From contig NZ_UIDD01000001.1 in the NCBI RefSeq assembly GCF_900497695.1, forward strand, positions 248,001-312,000: DNA of 64,000 nt. Reading direction: 5' to 3'. The translations under genes were made by a program, and so were the position numbers. Positions 1-8,202 of the stretch are shown here, piece by piece. The notes under the pieces are model-generated. The model was not told where the DNA came from. It worked only from the letters and a program-made list of their open reading frames with translations, and did not search any database. Source of the DNA: Pseudomonas wadenswilerensis. GTDB taxonomy: Bacteria; Pseudomonadota; Gammaproteobacteria; Pseudomonadales; Pseudomonadaceae. The stretch's first letter is position 1. The number at the start of each line of letters is the position of its first letter.

Positions 1-321
1 GTCCAGGGTGCGATTGGGCTTGAAGTAGCCGGTGCTGTGGAATTTCACCCCCGGGCGCAGCTTGAACTCGTAGATCAGGCCGTCCGGCGACACCGTCCAG
101 CTTTGCGCCAGGCTCGGCACTACCTGGCCCTGGCGTGCGTCGAACTCGACCAGGCGGTTCATCAATACATCGGCCGAGGCATTGGTGGTGGTCAGCGAGT
201 TGTACTGGACCACGTCGAAGCCTTCGGGGCTGGCTTCGGTGCATACGCTCAGCGCAGCCGCCTGGGCGAAAGCCGGGCCGAGCAGGGTGGCGAACAACAG
301 GGGTAGAACGGCAGCGCGCAT
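1..321 (-). CDS. ABC transporter substrate-binding protein, DppA-like (5' part only)
   Basis: Only the first 107 residues lie in the window; the gene runs off the left edge. The product starts with a Sec signal peptide (MRAAVLPLLFATLLGPAFAQA), so it is periplasmic. The following segment carries hallmarks of the family 5 peptide/nickel-binding proteins: a VCTEASPEGFD start, an NRLVEFD segment, and the LAQSWTVSPDGLIYEFKLRPGVKFH stretch in two adjoining blocks. Such proteins deliver di- or oligopeptides to a Dpp-type ABC importer. A dppA-like gene next to rpmB is also the P. aeruginosa arrangement. The exact substrate cannot be told from this part. Confidence 0.85.
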   Translation of the reverse strand, partial: MRAAVLPLLFATLLGPAFAQAAALSVCTEASPEGFDVVQYNSLTTTNASADVLMNRLVEFDARQGQVVPSLAQSWTVSPDGLIYEFKLRPGVKFHSTGYFKPNRTLD

Positions 322-683
322 GGGGATTCCTTGGCTGATCGATGGCCCATCTGCCAATGCAGTCTGGAAAAGTCCTACCCTAGTGTGCCGTGAGGCAAAT
401 GACCATATCCTTTTTTGCCGATCGGGCGACGGGCGGTCGACAGCCGGCCGGGCCAGTGGTTATGCTGCTCCGGCGTGTCGAACAGCAAGTCAAAGCACAT
501 CTTCTGTTGTTGTGCTCTGGTCTTTCTGGTATAAAGCAGCGCTCTTTTCTAGGGGCTCGGCTTGTCGCATCTGCTGACCGAGTCGATAAGACCCTGAAGA
601 AACACGGCGCCTGGCGCCAAAGACTGAGAGATTAAGCGGCCAACCCATGCCGGGTTGGGCATGTGGTTTTAGAGGGCTGAGGC
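322..683. other. Intergenic region dppA-like / rpmB with a leader hairpin
   Basis: This gap separates two divergent genes. It holds the rpmB promoter at 507-535. The transcribed leader contains a short hairpin, CCAACCC (640-646) with GGGTTGG (652-658), about 25 bases upstream of the rpmB start. It could be a control element for the ribosomal operon, but no known protein-binding motif is recognised. No further gene is seen. Confidence 0.4.
507..535 (+). promoter_or_regulatory. sigma70 promoter of rpmB-rpmG
   Basis: TTGTTG (507-512) and TATAAA (530-535) are separated by 17 bases, which is the ideal spacing for a housekeeping promoter. Transcription would start near 542 and leave a leader of about 140 bases before rpmB. 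Inferred from sequence only. Confidence 0.6.
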
Positions 684-920
684 ATGTCGAGAGTCTGTCA
701 AGTTACCGGTAAGGGTCCGGTAACCGGGAATAACATTTCCCACGCAAACAACAAAACCCGTCGTCGTTTCCTGCCGAACCTGCAGCATCATCGCTTCTGG
801 GTCGAGTCCGAGAAGCGTTTCGTGCGTCTGCGCGTATCTGCCAAAGGCATGCGCATCATCGACAAGCGCGGCATCGATGCCGTTCTGGTCGACATTCGCC
901 GTAACGGCGCTAAGGTCTAA
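684..920 (+). CDS. rpmB: 50S ribosomal protein L28
   Basis: The 78-residue product matches bacterial L28 over its whole length: [17 protein letters not shown] at the N-terminus and the basic [18 protein letters not shown] core. L28 is a structural protein of the large ribosomal subunit. It lacks the paired CxxC zinc motifs found in some L28 forms. It is followed after 11 bases by rpmG, as in other gamma-proteobacteria, and both should be read from the promoter at 507-535. Confidence 0.97.
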   Translation: MSRVCQVTGKGPVTGNNISHANNKTRRRFLPNLQHHRFWVESEKRFVRLRVSAKGMRIIDKRGIDAVLVDIRRNGAKV

Positions 921-931
921 GGGAGAGAATC

Positions 932-1087
932 ATGCGTGAATTGATCCGTCTGGTGTCGACCGCTAATACCGGCCACTTCTACACCACCGACAAGAACAAG
1001 CGCACCACTCCGGACAAAATCGAAATCAAAAAATTCGATCCGGTTGTTCGCAAGCACGTGATCTACAAGGAAGCCAAGATCAAGTAA
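932..1087 (+). CDS. rpmG: 50S ribosomal protein L33
   Basis: A 51-residue protein beginning [19 protein letters not shown] and ending in [11 protein letters not shown] is typical L33 of the large ribosomal subunit. A good Shine-Dalgarno (GGGAGAG) sits 7-8 bases before the ATG. It is the zinc-independent form, since no CxxC pair is present. It is cotranscribed with rpmB and followed by a strong terminator at 1103-1142. Confidence 0.96.
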   Translation: MRELIRLVSTANTGHFYTTDKNKRTTPDKIEIKKFDPVVRKHVIYKEAKIK

Positions 1088-1102
1088 TTGATCCGGCTGA
1101 CG

Positions 1103-1142
1103 AAAAAAGGGCCCGTATCTCAGGATACGGGCCCTTTTTTTT
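1103..1142 (+). terminator. Rho-independent terminator of rpmB-rpmG
   Basis: An 11-bp GC-rich stem (1109-1119 with 1124-1134), a TCAG loop and an eight-base T tract. An A run before the stem may let it also serve transcripts from the opposite strand. Confidence 0.92.
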
Positions 1143-1183
1143 ATGCCGCTTTTTCGGTACCAGGGCCTAAGCCCGGCTGTCGA

Positions 1184-1387
1184 TCAGTTGAAGGCGAACG
1201 ATTTAATCTTGCCGTCCGCATCCCCCTCGATCTGAATCCGCTCCGGATCATACTCGCGAGTCGAGCGGTCATTGATGCCGACGACGCGGTCACGACCGGT
1301 CAACTCACTGACGTAGGCTTTGACGCTAGGTACATAGCGGGTGCCGACAAGGTGATCGATCTGTTGCAGGGCTTCTTCGTTGGTCAT
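1184..1387 (-). CDS. Small protein resembling I78-family peptidase inhibitors
   Basis: The ATG at 1387, preceded by AAGGAAG, gives a 67-residue cytosolic-looking protein; an upstream in-frame extension has no ribosome binding site and is unlikely. The C-terminal half (RVVGINDRSTREYDPERI followed by a DADGKI segment) resembles the I78 elastase-inhibitor fold, in which a D-R or Y-D-P-x-R-I segment and a D-x-x-G-x-I turn are conserved. No signal peptide is seen, so an extracellular inhibitor role is doubtful. It lies downstream of the cupin gene on the same strand with a gap of about 80 bases and may be cotranscribed. Function in Pseudomonas is unknown to me. Confidence 0.7.
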   Translation of the reverse strand: MTNEEALQQIDHLVGTRYVPSVKAYVSELTGRDRVVGINDRSTREYDPERIQIEGDADGKIKSFAFN

Positions 1388-1470
1388 GACGTTGCTTCCT
1401 TCGATTGATTGAATGCCCGGTTGGGCAACGCCATGCTCTGTTGGACAAGTCCTGCTCGAGCGGTAGATAT

Positions 1471-1830
1471 TTATTTCTGCTCGAACATCACATAGATCTT
1501 GCGGCACGGTTCCAGCACTTCCCAGGTGCCCTTGAAGCCCGCCGGGATCACGAAGCGGTCGCCAGCGCGCAGGGTTTTTGCCCCGCCGTCCTCATCACGA
1601 AGTACCGAGACGCCTTGAACGATCTCGCAATACTCATGTTCGGTGTAATTGACGGTCCATTGCCCGACCGCGCCTTCCCAGACGCCCGCATGAAACTGTG
1701 AGCACGGGCTGGAGTAGTGGTTGTAGACCGCCTGCTCGGGATCGCCCTTGAGCACCTTTTCTGCGGCGGGGCGGTAGCGCTCGGCCTCGGTCAGCACCTG
1801 GGCAAAGTCGATGATCTGGTTAATGCGCAT
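1471..1830 (-). CDS. Cupin-domain protein
   Basis: A 119-residue single-domain cupin. The visible features are an HAGVWEGAVGQWTVNYTEHEYCEIV stretch (in two blocks) for the first cupin motif and LRAGDRFVIPAGFKGTWE for the second. It resembles the small EutQ/DUF861-type cupins, often annotated as sugar-phosphate or ethanolamine-related, but the metal ligands are incomplete in the second motif. It diverges from the polyamine aldehyde dehydrogenase gene and shares its regulatory region, so a link with amine catabolism is possible. The substrate is unknown. Confidence 0.75.
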   Translation of the reverse strand: MRINQIIDFAQVLTEAERYRPAAEKVLKGDPEQAVYNHYSSPCSQFHAGVWEGAVGQWTVNYTEHEYCEIVQGVSVLRDEDGGAKTLRAGDRFVIPAGFKGTWEVLEPCRKIYVMFEQK

Positions 1831-1852
1831 GGTCGGGTCCCCTTTTTGTTGT

Positions 1853-1908
1853 TTAATAAAATGAACATCAGTAGGTGTTTGGTGTGATTATGTCAAATAT
1901 ATTGAAAA
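1853..1908. promoter_or_regulatory. Two candidate PauR/PuuR operator boxes between the cupin gene and kauB
   Basis: TTAATAAAATGAACA (1853-1867) and CAAATATATTGAAAA (1894-1908) lie in the same orientation, 41 bases apart. Each matches 12 of 15 positions of the E. coli PuuR recognition sequence as I recall it (AAAATATAATGAACA). A PuuR-type repressor gene (pauR) is encoded in this window and kauB is an expected target. Inference from motif and context. Confidence 0.45.
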
Positions 1909-2029
1909 TTAGGGCGCCGGTGGTTTAGGGTGGCAGGTGCCTGTGCGCGTGTGTCGCCCAGCCAGAATTTTCGACAGTGCCCCCAAGCCCTCGTGCGGCA
2001 CTGCACCTTAACAAGAGGAGGAGTTTCGT

Positions 2030-3523
2030 ATGACCACCCTGACTCGTGCGGACTGGGAACAACGTGCCCAGCAACTGAAGATCGAAGGCCGTGCTTTCAT
2101 CAATGGTGAATACACCGCTGCCGTTTCCGGCGCCACGTTCGAGTGCCTCAGCCCGGTCGACGGACGCCTCCTGGCGCAGATCGCCAGCTGCGACGAGGCC
2201 GATGCCAACCGCGCCGTGGAAAATGCCCGTGCCACCTTCGCCTCCGGCGTCTGGTCGCGCCTGGCCCCGGCCAAGCGCAAGGCCACCATGATTCGTTTCG
2301 CCGGCCTGCTCAAGCAGAACGTCGAAGAGCTGGCCCTGCTGGAAACCCTGGACATGGGCAAGCCGATCAGCGACTCGCTGAACATCGACGTGCCAGGTGC
2401 CGCCCAGGCCCTGAGCTGGAACGGTGAAGCGATCGACAAGATCTACGACGAAGTCGCCGCCACCCCGCATGATCAGCTGGGTCTGGTGACCCGTGAGCCG
2501 GTGGGCGTGGTTGCTGCCATCGTGCCGTGGAACTTCCCGCTGCTGATGGCCTGCTGGAAGCTCGGCCCGGCGCTGGCCACCGGTAACTCGGTGGTGCTCA
2601 AGCCTTCGGAAAAGTCGCCACTGACCGCCATCCGCATCGCCCAACTGGCGATCGAGGCTGGTATCCCGGCCGGCGTGCTCAACGTGCTGCCAGGCTATGG
2701 TCACACCGTCGGCAAGGCCCTGGCCCTGCACATGGACGTCGATACCCTGGTGTTCACCGGTTCGACCAAGATCGCCAAGCAGTTGATGATCTACGCTGGC
2801 GAGTCGAACATGAAGCGCGTCTGGCTGGAAGCCGGCGGCAAGAGCCCGAACATCGTCTTCGCTGACGCCCCGGACCTCAACGCCGCTGCCGAATCCGCTG
2901 CCAGCGCCATCGCCTTCAACCAGGGCGAAGTCTGCACCGCAGGTTCGCGCCTGCTGGTCGAGCGCTCGATCAAGGACAAGTTCCTGCCGCTGGTGCTCGA
3001 AGCACTCAAGGCCTGGAAGCCGGGCAACCCGCTGGACCCAGCCACCACCGTCGGTGCCCTGGTCGATACCCAGCAGATGAACACCGTGCTGTCCTACATC
3101 GACGCTGGCCACAGCGATGGCGCCAAGCTGCTGGTGGGCGGCAAGCGCATTCTCGAGGAAACCGGCGGCACCTACGTCGAACCGACTATCTTCGACGGCG
3201 TGACCAATGCCATGAAGATCGCCCAGGAAGAGATCTTCGGCCCGGTGCTGTCGGTCATCACCTTCGACTCCACCGAAGAAGCGATCAACATCGCCAACGA
3301 CACCCCGTACGGCCTGGCTGCCGGTGTGTGGACCGCCGACATCTCCAAGGCGCACCTGACCGCCAAGGCCCTGCGTGCCGGTAGCGTGTGGGTCAACCAG
3401 TACGATGGCGGCGACATGACCGCGCCTTTCGGCGGCTTCAAACAGTCGGGCAACGGCCGCGACAAGTCGCTGCATGCGCTGGACAAGTACACCGAACTGA
3501 AAGCGACCTGGATCAAACTGTAA
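2030..3523 (+). CDS. kauB: NAD(P)-dependent aldehyde dehydrogenase of polyamine/agmatine catabolism
   Basis: The 497-residue product is a full-length ALDH. Cys302 (EVCTAGS) is the catalytic thiol, Glu267 (LEAGGKSPN) the general base, and VPWNFPL and GSTKIAKQ belong to the Rossmann NAD site. It resembles PuuC/KauB (PauC) enzymes, which oxidise gamma-glutamyl-gamma-aminobutyraldehyde, 4-guanidinobutyraldehyde and similar aldehydes. The position between rpmG and the oxidase-dadR-dadA block matches PA5312 in P. aeruginosa. An AGGAGGAG ribosome binding site precedes the ATG. Expression is probably controlled by PauR through the boxes at 1853-1908. Substrate preference is inferred from family and synteny. 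Confidence 0.9.
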   Translation: MTTLTRADWEQRAQQLKIEGRAFINGEYTAAVSGATFECLSPVDGRLLAQIASCDEADANRAVENARATFASGVWSRLAPAKRKATMIRFAGLLKQNVEELALLETLDMGKPISDSLNIDVPGAAQALSWNGEAIDKIYDEVAATPHDQLGLVTREPVGVVAAIVPWNFPLLMACWKLGPALATGNSVVLKPSEKSPLTAIRIAQLAIEAGIPAGVLNVLPGYGHTVGKALALHMDVDTLVFTGSTKIAKQLMIYAGESNMKRVWLEAGGKSPNIVFADAPDLNAAAESAASAIAFNQGEVCTAGSRLLVERSIKDKFLPLVLEALKAWKPGNPLDPATTVGALVDTQQMNTVLSYIDAGHSDGAKLLVGGKRILEETGGTYVEPTIFDGVTNAMKIAQEEIFGPVLSVITFDSTEEAINIANDTPYGLAAGVWTADISKAHLTAKALRAGSVWVNQYDGGDMTAPFGGFKQSGNGRDKSLHALDKYTELKATWIKL

Positions 3524-3538
3524 GTCCTGGCGGACCTG

Positions 3539-3595
3539 TCGCGGGGCAAGCCCTCTTCCACAGTGTGGGAGCGGGCTTGCCCCGCGATTTTTTTG
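3539..3595. repeat. REPIN (paired REP) between kauB and the MFS gene
   Basis: TCGCGGGGCAAGCCC is followed by a near-inverted GCGGGCTTGCCCCGCGA, separated by CTCTTCCACAGTGTGGGA. The long hairpin ends in a T run and may also terminate kauB transcription. Confidence 0.8.
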
Positions 3596-3609
3596 GAAGG
3601 AAGACGCCG

Positions 3610-4749
3610 ATGCGTTGGGGAACCTATTTCGCCGTGCTGGCGGCCGTGCTCAGTGTCGGTCTGGCCTTGGGCGTCAGTATGCCGCTGGTGTCGTTACGCC
3701 TGGAGGGCTGGGGCTACGGCAGCTTTGCTATCGGCGTGATGGCGGCAATGCCGGCCATTGGCGTGCTGGTCGGTGCCAGCCTTTCCAGCCGTCTGGCTGC
3801 GCGCTTCGGCACGCCGGGGCTGATGCGCCTGTGCCTGTGGGCCGGGGCGTTTTCCATCGGCCTGCTGGCGCTGCTACCCAGTTATCCGTTGTGGCTGGCC
3901 CTGCGCTTGCTGATCGGGGTGATCCTGACCATCGTCTTCATTCTTGGCGAAAGCTGGATCAACCAGCTGGTGGTCGAACAGTGGCGCGGACGTCTGGTGG
4001 CACTGTATGGCAGCAGCTATGCCCTGAGCCAGTTGGCCGGGCCGCTGTTGCTCGGCGTCGTGGGCTCGGAAGATGACCTGGGCTTCTGGCTCGGTGCCGG
4101 CCTGCTGATTGCCGCGCCGCTGGTACTGCTCGGCCGCGATGGCGCGCCCAGTGCCGAATCCTGCAGTGTGACCTTCGCGGACCTGTTCGGCTTCTGTCGG
4201 CGCTTGCCAGTGATCGCCTGGGCCATTGCTTTGTTTGCTGCCTTCGAGGCCATGATTCTGACCTTGCTGCCGGTCTATTGCCTGCAGCAGGGTTTCACCA
4301 CCGAAATCGCCCTGTTCATGGTCAGCACCGTAGTGGTCGGTGATGCGCTGCTGCAGTTGCCGATTGGCGCGTTGGCCGACCGCATGTCGCGGCGCACGCT
4401 GTTCAGTGGTTGCGCATTGACCCTGCTGGCTTCAAGCCTGGCGATTCCGCTGCTGCTGCAAACGCCGCTGATCTGGCCGCTGTGGGTGCTGTTCGGCGCC
4501 AGTGCTGGCGGCCTGTTCACCTTGTCGCTGGTGCTGATTGGCGAGCGTTATCGCGACGACGCGCTGGTTCGCGCCAATGCCCACGTTGCGCAGCTGTGGG
4601 GCATCGGTTGCCTGATCGGGCCGCTGGCGGCAGGGGCGGGCAGCCAGTGGGTCAGTGGGCATGCGCTGCCGCTGTTCATGGCTTTGGGCGCGTTTGGCCT
4701 GGTGCTGCTTGCACGGCGGCCCAATGCTTTCGAACCGGCCCCGGTCTAG
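3610..4749 (+). CDS. MFS transporter, YcaD-like
   Basis: The 379-residue protein has twelve predicted hydrophobic segments and no large soluble domain. The motif-A-like loops after TM2 (SSRLAARFG) and in the second half (GALADRMSRRT) are those of the major facilitator superfamily. It resembles the YcaD-type group of uncharacterised inner-membrane transporters. The ATG at 3610, after GGAAGGAAG, was preferred to a long upstream extension that overlaps kauB. Its stop codon shares the palindromic CTAG with the stop of the convergent phospholipase D-family gene. The substrate is unknown. Confidence 0.85.
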   Translation: MRWGTYFAVLAAVLSVGLALGVSMPLVSLRLEGWGYGSFAIGVMAAMPAIGVLVGASLSSRLAARFGTPGLMRLCLWAGAFSIGLLALLPSYPLWLALRLLIGVILTIVFILGESWINQLVVEQWRGRLVALYGSSYALSQLAGPLLLGVVGSEDDLGFWLGAGLLIAAPLVLLGRDGAPSAESCSVTFADLFGFCRRLPVIAWAIALFAAFEAMILTLLPVYCLQQGFTTEIALFMVSTVVVGDALLQLPIGALADRMSRRTLFSGCALTLLASSLAIPLLLQTPLIWPLWVLFGASAGGLFTLSLVLIGERYRDDALVRANAHVAQLWGIGCLIGPLAAGAGSQWVSGHALPLFMALGAFGLVLLARRPNAFEPAPV

Positions 4750-6302
4750 AGCATCTTCTCCAGGCCCACGGCCTTGCTGATCCAGGCGTTGAAGCGCCGC
4801 CAGACGCCGCCGGGCTCGGTGGTCAGGGTGTGCAGGCGGTGGTTGTCTTCGGTCACCCAGACCAGTTGGCCATCGACCAGTTGCGGCTGGTAGCTGAGGG
4901 CCGGGGCCATGCCTTGGGCAGCCAGTTCGCGGGTGTATTCGGCCAGCTCCGGGCTGTCGACCAGCACGCCGACCTCGGTGTTCCACAGCACCGAGCGCGG
5001 GTCGAAGTTGAACGAACCGATGAAGGTCTTCTTGCGATCGAAGACGATCGCCTTGCTGTGCAGGCTGGAGTCGGAGCTGCCGCGCAAATTGATCCTGCGG
5101 CTTGCGCTCGGATCGCCCGGCTGGCGGCGCAGTTCATACAGATGCACGCCGTGCTCGAGCAGTGCCTTGCGATAGGGGGCGTAGCCGCCGTGCACCGCCG
5201 GTACATCGGTGGCTTCCAGCGAGTTGGTCAGCAACTTCACCGATACGCCTTTGTCGGCATGGCTGGTCAGGTAGAGCAAGCCGGACTCGCGGGGCACGAA
5301 GTAGGCCGAGATCAGGATCAGTTCGTGCTGGACATTGTTCAGGTCGGGCGCCAGTTGCTGAGTCATCAACAGCTGCGGGTCGGGCTCATCGCGGGCCAGG
5401 ACCTTGCTCGGCGCGTCCCAGAGCGCCTGGTTATGGGCCCAGATCAGCTCGTTGCGCCACACATCCAGGCGCGGCCGGGTCTGGTAGGCCATCAGCCGGT
5501 CATAGAGTGCCTGGCGCTTGATCCGTGCTTCAGCCAGTGAGGCCTCCAGGCGCTGACGGCTTTCGCGCAAGTCGCGAGCGTCCGGTTGGGTGAGCAGGAA
5601 GTCGCCAATGGGCTTGCTCAAGGCGCTGTTCCAGTATTGATCGAAGCTGTGCCCCAATTGCTCGGCCACCGGGCCGACGCCGAGCAAGTCGATGTCGGTG
5701 AAGTTCAGGTTGGGTTCGGCATCGAAATACTCATCTCCCAGGTTGCGCCCGCCGACGATGGCCATGCTGTTGTCCACCAGCCACAGCTTGTTGTGCATGC
5801 GCCGATGCTGCAGCGACAGGTTGAACAGTCGGCCCATGGCCCGGGTCACGCCGGTGCTGCGGCCCAGGTGTAACGGGTTGAACACGCGGATGTGGATGTT
5901 CGGATGCGCGGCCAGGGTGCCCATCAGTTCGTCGAGGCCGTCACTGGTGGTGTCATCGAGCAGGATGCGCACCCGTACGCCGCGGTCGGCGGCTTGCAGC
6001 AGTTCATGCACCAGGGCGCGGGTGCTCAGGCCGTCGTGGACGATGTAATACTGCAGGTCGATGCTCGACCGGGCGTTGCGGATCAGTTCGGCGCGGGCGC
6101 GGAAGGCTTCATTGCTGTTGGGCAGCAGGCGAAACCCCGAGCGTCCGTCATAGGCCGAGGCCTGGCGCTGTACTGAGCGGCCGAACGACGACTCGCTGGC
6201 CGGCAGGACCTGGCTGATTTCCCGTGGCTGGCTGACGCTGGCACAGCCGCCCAGGCCGAGCAGCAGCGACAGCAGTAGGGGCAGCACCCGCTGGCTTTTC
6301 AA
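4746..6302 (-). CDS. Phospholipase D-family lipoprotein, ClsC/YmdC-like
   Basis: The 518-residue protein begins with a lipoprotein signal peptide and the lipobox LGGC, so the mature protein is anchored in a membrane facing the periplasm. Two HKD motifs of the PLD superfamily are intact: HNKLWLVD at about 170 and HSKAIVFD at about 415, each followed by a GG/GS-rich N segment. This architecture fits cardiolipin-synthase-like or phospholipid-transferring enzymes of the ClsC group. A lipoprotein anchor differs from ClsA. It is a single gene, convergent with the MFS gene. The exact reaction is not provable from sequence. Confidence 0.85.
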   Translation of the reverse strand: MKSQRVLPLLLSLLLGLGGCASVSQPREISQVLPASESSFGRSVQRQASAYDGRSGFRLLPNSNEAFRARAELIRNARSSIDLQYYIVHDGLSTRALVHELLQAADRGVRVRILLDDTTSDGLDELMGTLAAHPNIHIRVFNPLHLGRSTGVTRAMGRLFNLSLQHRRMHNKLWLVDNSMAIVGGRNLGDEYFDAEPNLNFTDIDLLGVGPVAEQLGHSFDQYWNSALSKPIGDFLLTQPDARDLRESRQRLEASLAEARIKRQALYDRLMAYQTRPRLDVWRNELIWAHNQALWDAPSKVLARDEPDPQLLMTQQLAPDLNNVQHELILISAYFVPRESGLLYLTSHADKGVSVKLLTNSLEATDVPAVHGGYAPYRKALLEHGVHLYELRRQPGDPSASRRINLRGSSDSSLHSKAIVFDRKKTFIGSFNFDPRSVLWNTEVGVLVDSPELAEYTRELAAQGMAPALSYQPQLVDGQLVWVTEDNHRLHTLTTEPGGVWRRFNAWISKAVGLEKML

Positions 6303-6362
6303 GAAAATTCGTCCTGTTACAACTGAGGCATATGGATATGGACCGCGAGCGGCGGCGGAAAG

Positions 6363-7793
6363 TTACCCGTTGCTGTGCTCTTGGGCCAGTAGACGAATGG
6401 CGGTCTCGCCGACCTTGCGCACCGCCGCTTCGATCTCGGCGCTGGGGCGTGCGGCGAAGTTCATCCGCAGGCAGTTACGGTACTTGCCCGAGGCCGAGAA
6501 AATACTGCCGACGGCAATCTGCACCCCTTGCCCAAGTAAAGCCCGGTTCAGGCGCAGTGTGTCGAAACTTTCCGGCAGCTCCACCCAGAGCATGAAGCCG
6601 CCCTGAGGCCGGCTGGCGCGGGTGCCCGGTGGAAAGTAGCGGGTAACCCAGTCGCTCATCTGGTCGCGCCCGCGCTGGTACTGGCTGCGCATGCGCCGCA
6701 GGTGCGGCTGGTAGTGTCCGCCTTCGATGAAGTCGGCGATGGCCAGTTGTGGCTGCGTGGCGGTGCATCCGGTGCTGATGTACTTCATGTGCAGCACCCG
6801 CTCCAGGTAACGCCCGGGGGCTACCCAGCCAATACGCAGGCCTGGCGCCAGGGTTTTGGAGAACGAGCTGCACAGCAGCACCCGACCGTCCTCGTCGAAC
6901 GACTTGATGGTCCGTGGCCTGGGATAGGTGTAGGCCAGGTCGCCATACACATCGTCTTCGAGGATCGCCACGTCGAAGCGTTGCGCCAGGGTCAGCAAAG
7001 CCTTCTTGCGCGCCTCGGGCATGATGTAGCCGAGCGGGTTGTTGCAGTTCGGAGTGATCTGGATGAGCTTGATCGGCCATTGCTCCATGGCCAGCTCCAG
7101 GGCTTCGAGACTGATCCCGGTGAGCGGGTCGGTGGGGATTTCCAGGGCCTTCATGCCCAGGCCCTTGAGGGTCTGCATGGCGCCATGAAAGCTGGGCGAA
7201 TCCACCGCGACGATATCACCGGGCTGGCACACCGCGCGGATGCTGCTCGACAGCGCTTCGTGGCAGCCGGTGGTGACCACCAGGTCCGCCGGGCTCACGG
7301 TACAGCCGGAATCGAGCATCAGCCGGGCGATCTGCTCGCGCAGGGCCTGGGTGCCGGAGATGGTGTCGTAGTACAGGCCGGGCATGTCCTGACGCCTGCT
7401 GAGCTGGGCCAGGCTGCGCAGCAGCGGCTTGAGGGTCGGGCTGTCGATGTCGGGCATGCCACGGCCCAACTGCACCACGTCCTTGCTCGGCACGCTGCGA
7501 ATCAGCTCGATGACCTGCTCCCATTGGGAAATATCCACCGGGCGTTGTGCCGGCCGACTGACATCGGGGAGGGCAGGCAGGCTGCGATTGTTGGGCACGA
7601 AGTAACCGGATTTCGGCCGGGGCGCGGCCAGGCCGTTGTCTTCCAGCAGGCGATAGGCCTGCTGGACGGTGCTCAGGCTGACACCATGCTCGAGGCTCAG
7701 GGCGCGCACCGAAGGCAAGCGATCGCCGGGACGGTACAGGCCTTGTTCGATGCGGGCGCCGAGCAACTCGGCGAGGTTGATGTACAGCGTCAT
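6363..7793 (-). CDS. MocR-type regulator (GntR HTH fused to class I aminotransferase domain)
   Basis: The 476-residue protein has an N-terminal GntR winged helix (residues 1-75: YRPGDRLPSVRALSLEHGVS) and a C-terminal fold-type I aminotransferase-like domain. The PLP lysine is Lys313 in SFSKTLAPGLRIGW. MocR regulators use PLP as effector binder and usually control a neighbouring or their own gene. The ATG at 7793 is preceded by CCGGAG and begins at the HTH domain; an upstream extension has no support. It diverges from a DUF1127 gene, and the gap contains repeated TACAG elements that may be its operator. The regulated pathway is unknown. Confidence 0.88.
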   Translation of the reverse strand: MTLYINLAELLGARIEQGLYRPGDRLPSVRALSLEHGVSLSTVQQAYRLLEDNGLAAPRPKSGYFVPNNRSLPALPDVSRPAQRPVDISQWEQVIELIRSVPSKDVVQLGRGMPDIDSPTLKPLLRSLAQLSRRQDMPGLYYDTISGTQALREQIARLMLDSGCTVSPADLVVTTGCHEALSSSIRAVCQPGDIVAVDSPSFHGAMQTLKGLGMKALEIPTDPLTGISLEALELAMEQWPIKLIQITPNCNNPLGYIMPEARKKALLTLAQRFDVAILEDDVYGDLAYTYPRPRTIKSFDEDGRVLLCSSFSKTLAPGLRIGWVAPGRYLERVLHMKYISTGCTATQPQLAIADFIEGGHYQPHLRRMRSQYQRGRDQMSDWVTRYFPPGTRASRPQGGFMLWVELPESFDTLRLNRALLGQGVQIAVGSIFSASGKYRNCLRMNFAARPSAEIEAAVRKVGETAIRLLAQEHSNG

Positions 7794-7813
7794 GGCATAC
7801 TCCGGAGGGCGGC

Positions 7814-7881
7814 TACAGCAACTGACCAATACAGATGGGGAAAAAATACAGCATTCAGTAGGAAATCTGCCAATTCTGTAT
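7814..7881. promoter_or_regulatory. Candidate MocR operator: TACAG direct repeats and inverted CTGTA
   Basis: TACAG occurs at 7814, 7830 and 7847 (16-17 bases apart) and the inverse CTGTA at 7876 and again at 7906. Direct repeats about 1.5 turns apart plus an inverted copy are typical of MocR-type operators such as those of GabR and PdxR. Inferred from pattern only. Confidence 0.35.
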
Positions 7882-7971
7882 GGAAATAATAGTCAGGCTT
7901 TGGATCTGTAATGGTTTTGCACCGACGCGCATGCTTGCTCCACGGTTCACACACCCTGGAGGTAACAAGCA

Positions 7972-8202
7972 ATGAGCGGCATGAGCGATGTGCGCCTGAA
8001 ACTGTATGCCGAAGAACTGAGCCGCGAGCAGCGCACCCGGTTATCCAGTACGCCCGCCGGCCTCAACCGCTGGGGCCTGATGGTTCATCGCTGGCATACC
8101 CGCAGGGCGCTGCTGGAGCTGGACGCCGCACAGTTGCGCGATGTCGGTCTGACCCGTGAGCAGGCCCGCGAGGAAGGGTTGAAACCCTTCTGGCGCTCTT
8201 AG
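7972..8202 (+). CDS. DUF1127 (YjiS-like) protein
   Basis: A 76-residue protein whose C-terminal 45 residues form the DUF1127 domain: W-x-x-R-R-A-L-L-E-L-D, then LRDVGLTREQAREEGLKPFW. Small DUF1127 proteins have been linked in other bacteria to RNA metabolism, phosphate and stress responses, but this one has no assigned role. A strong GGAGG lies 9 bases before the ATG. It diverges from the MocR regulator, which makes it a likely regulatory target. Confidence 0.88.
   Translation: MSGMSDVRLKLYAEELSREQRTRLSSTPAGLNRWGLMVHRWHTRRALLELDAAQLRDVGLTREQAREEGLKPFWRS

Noticed and set aside
2030..3523. Minus-strand frame of 516 codons opposite kauB
   Set aside because: It mirrors the kauB codon pattern (high GC third positions of the plus strand) and matches no family.
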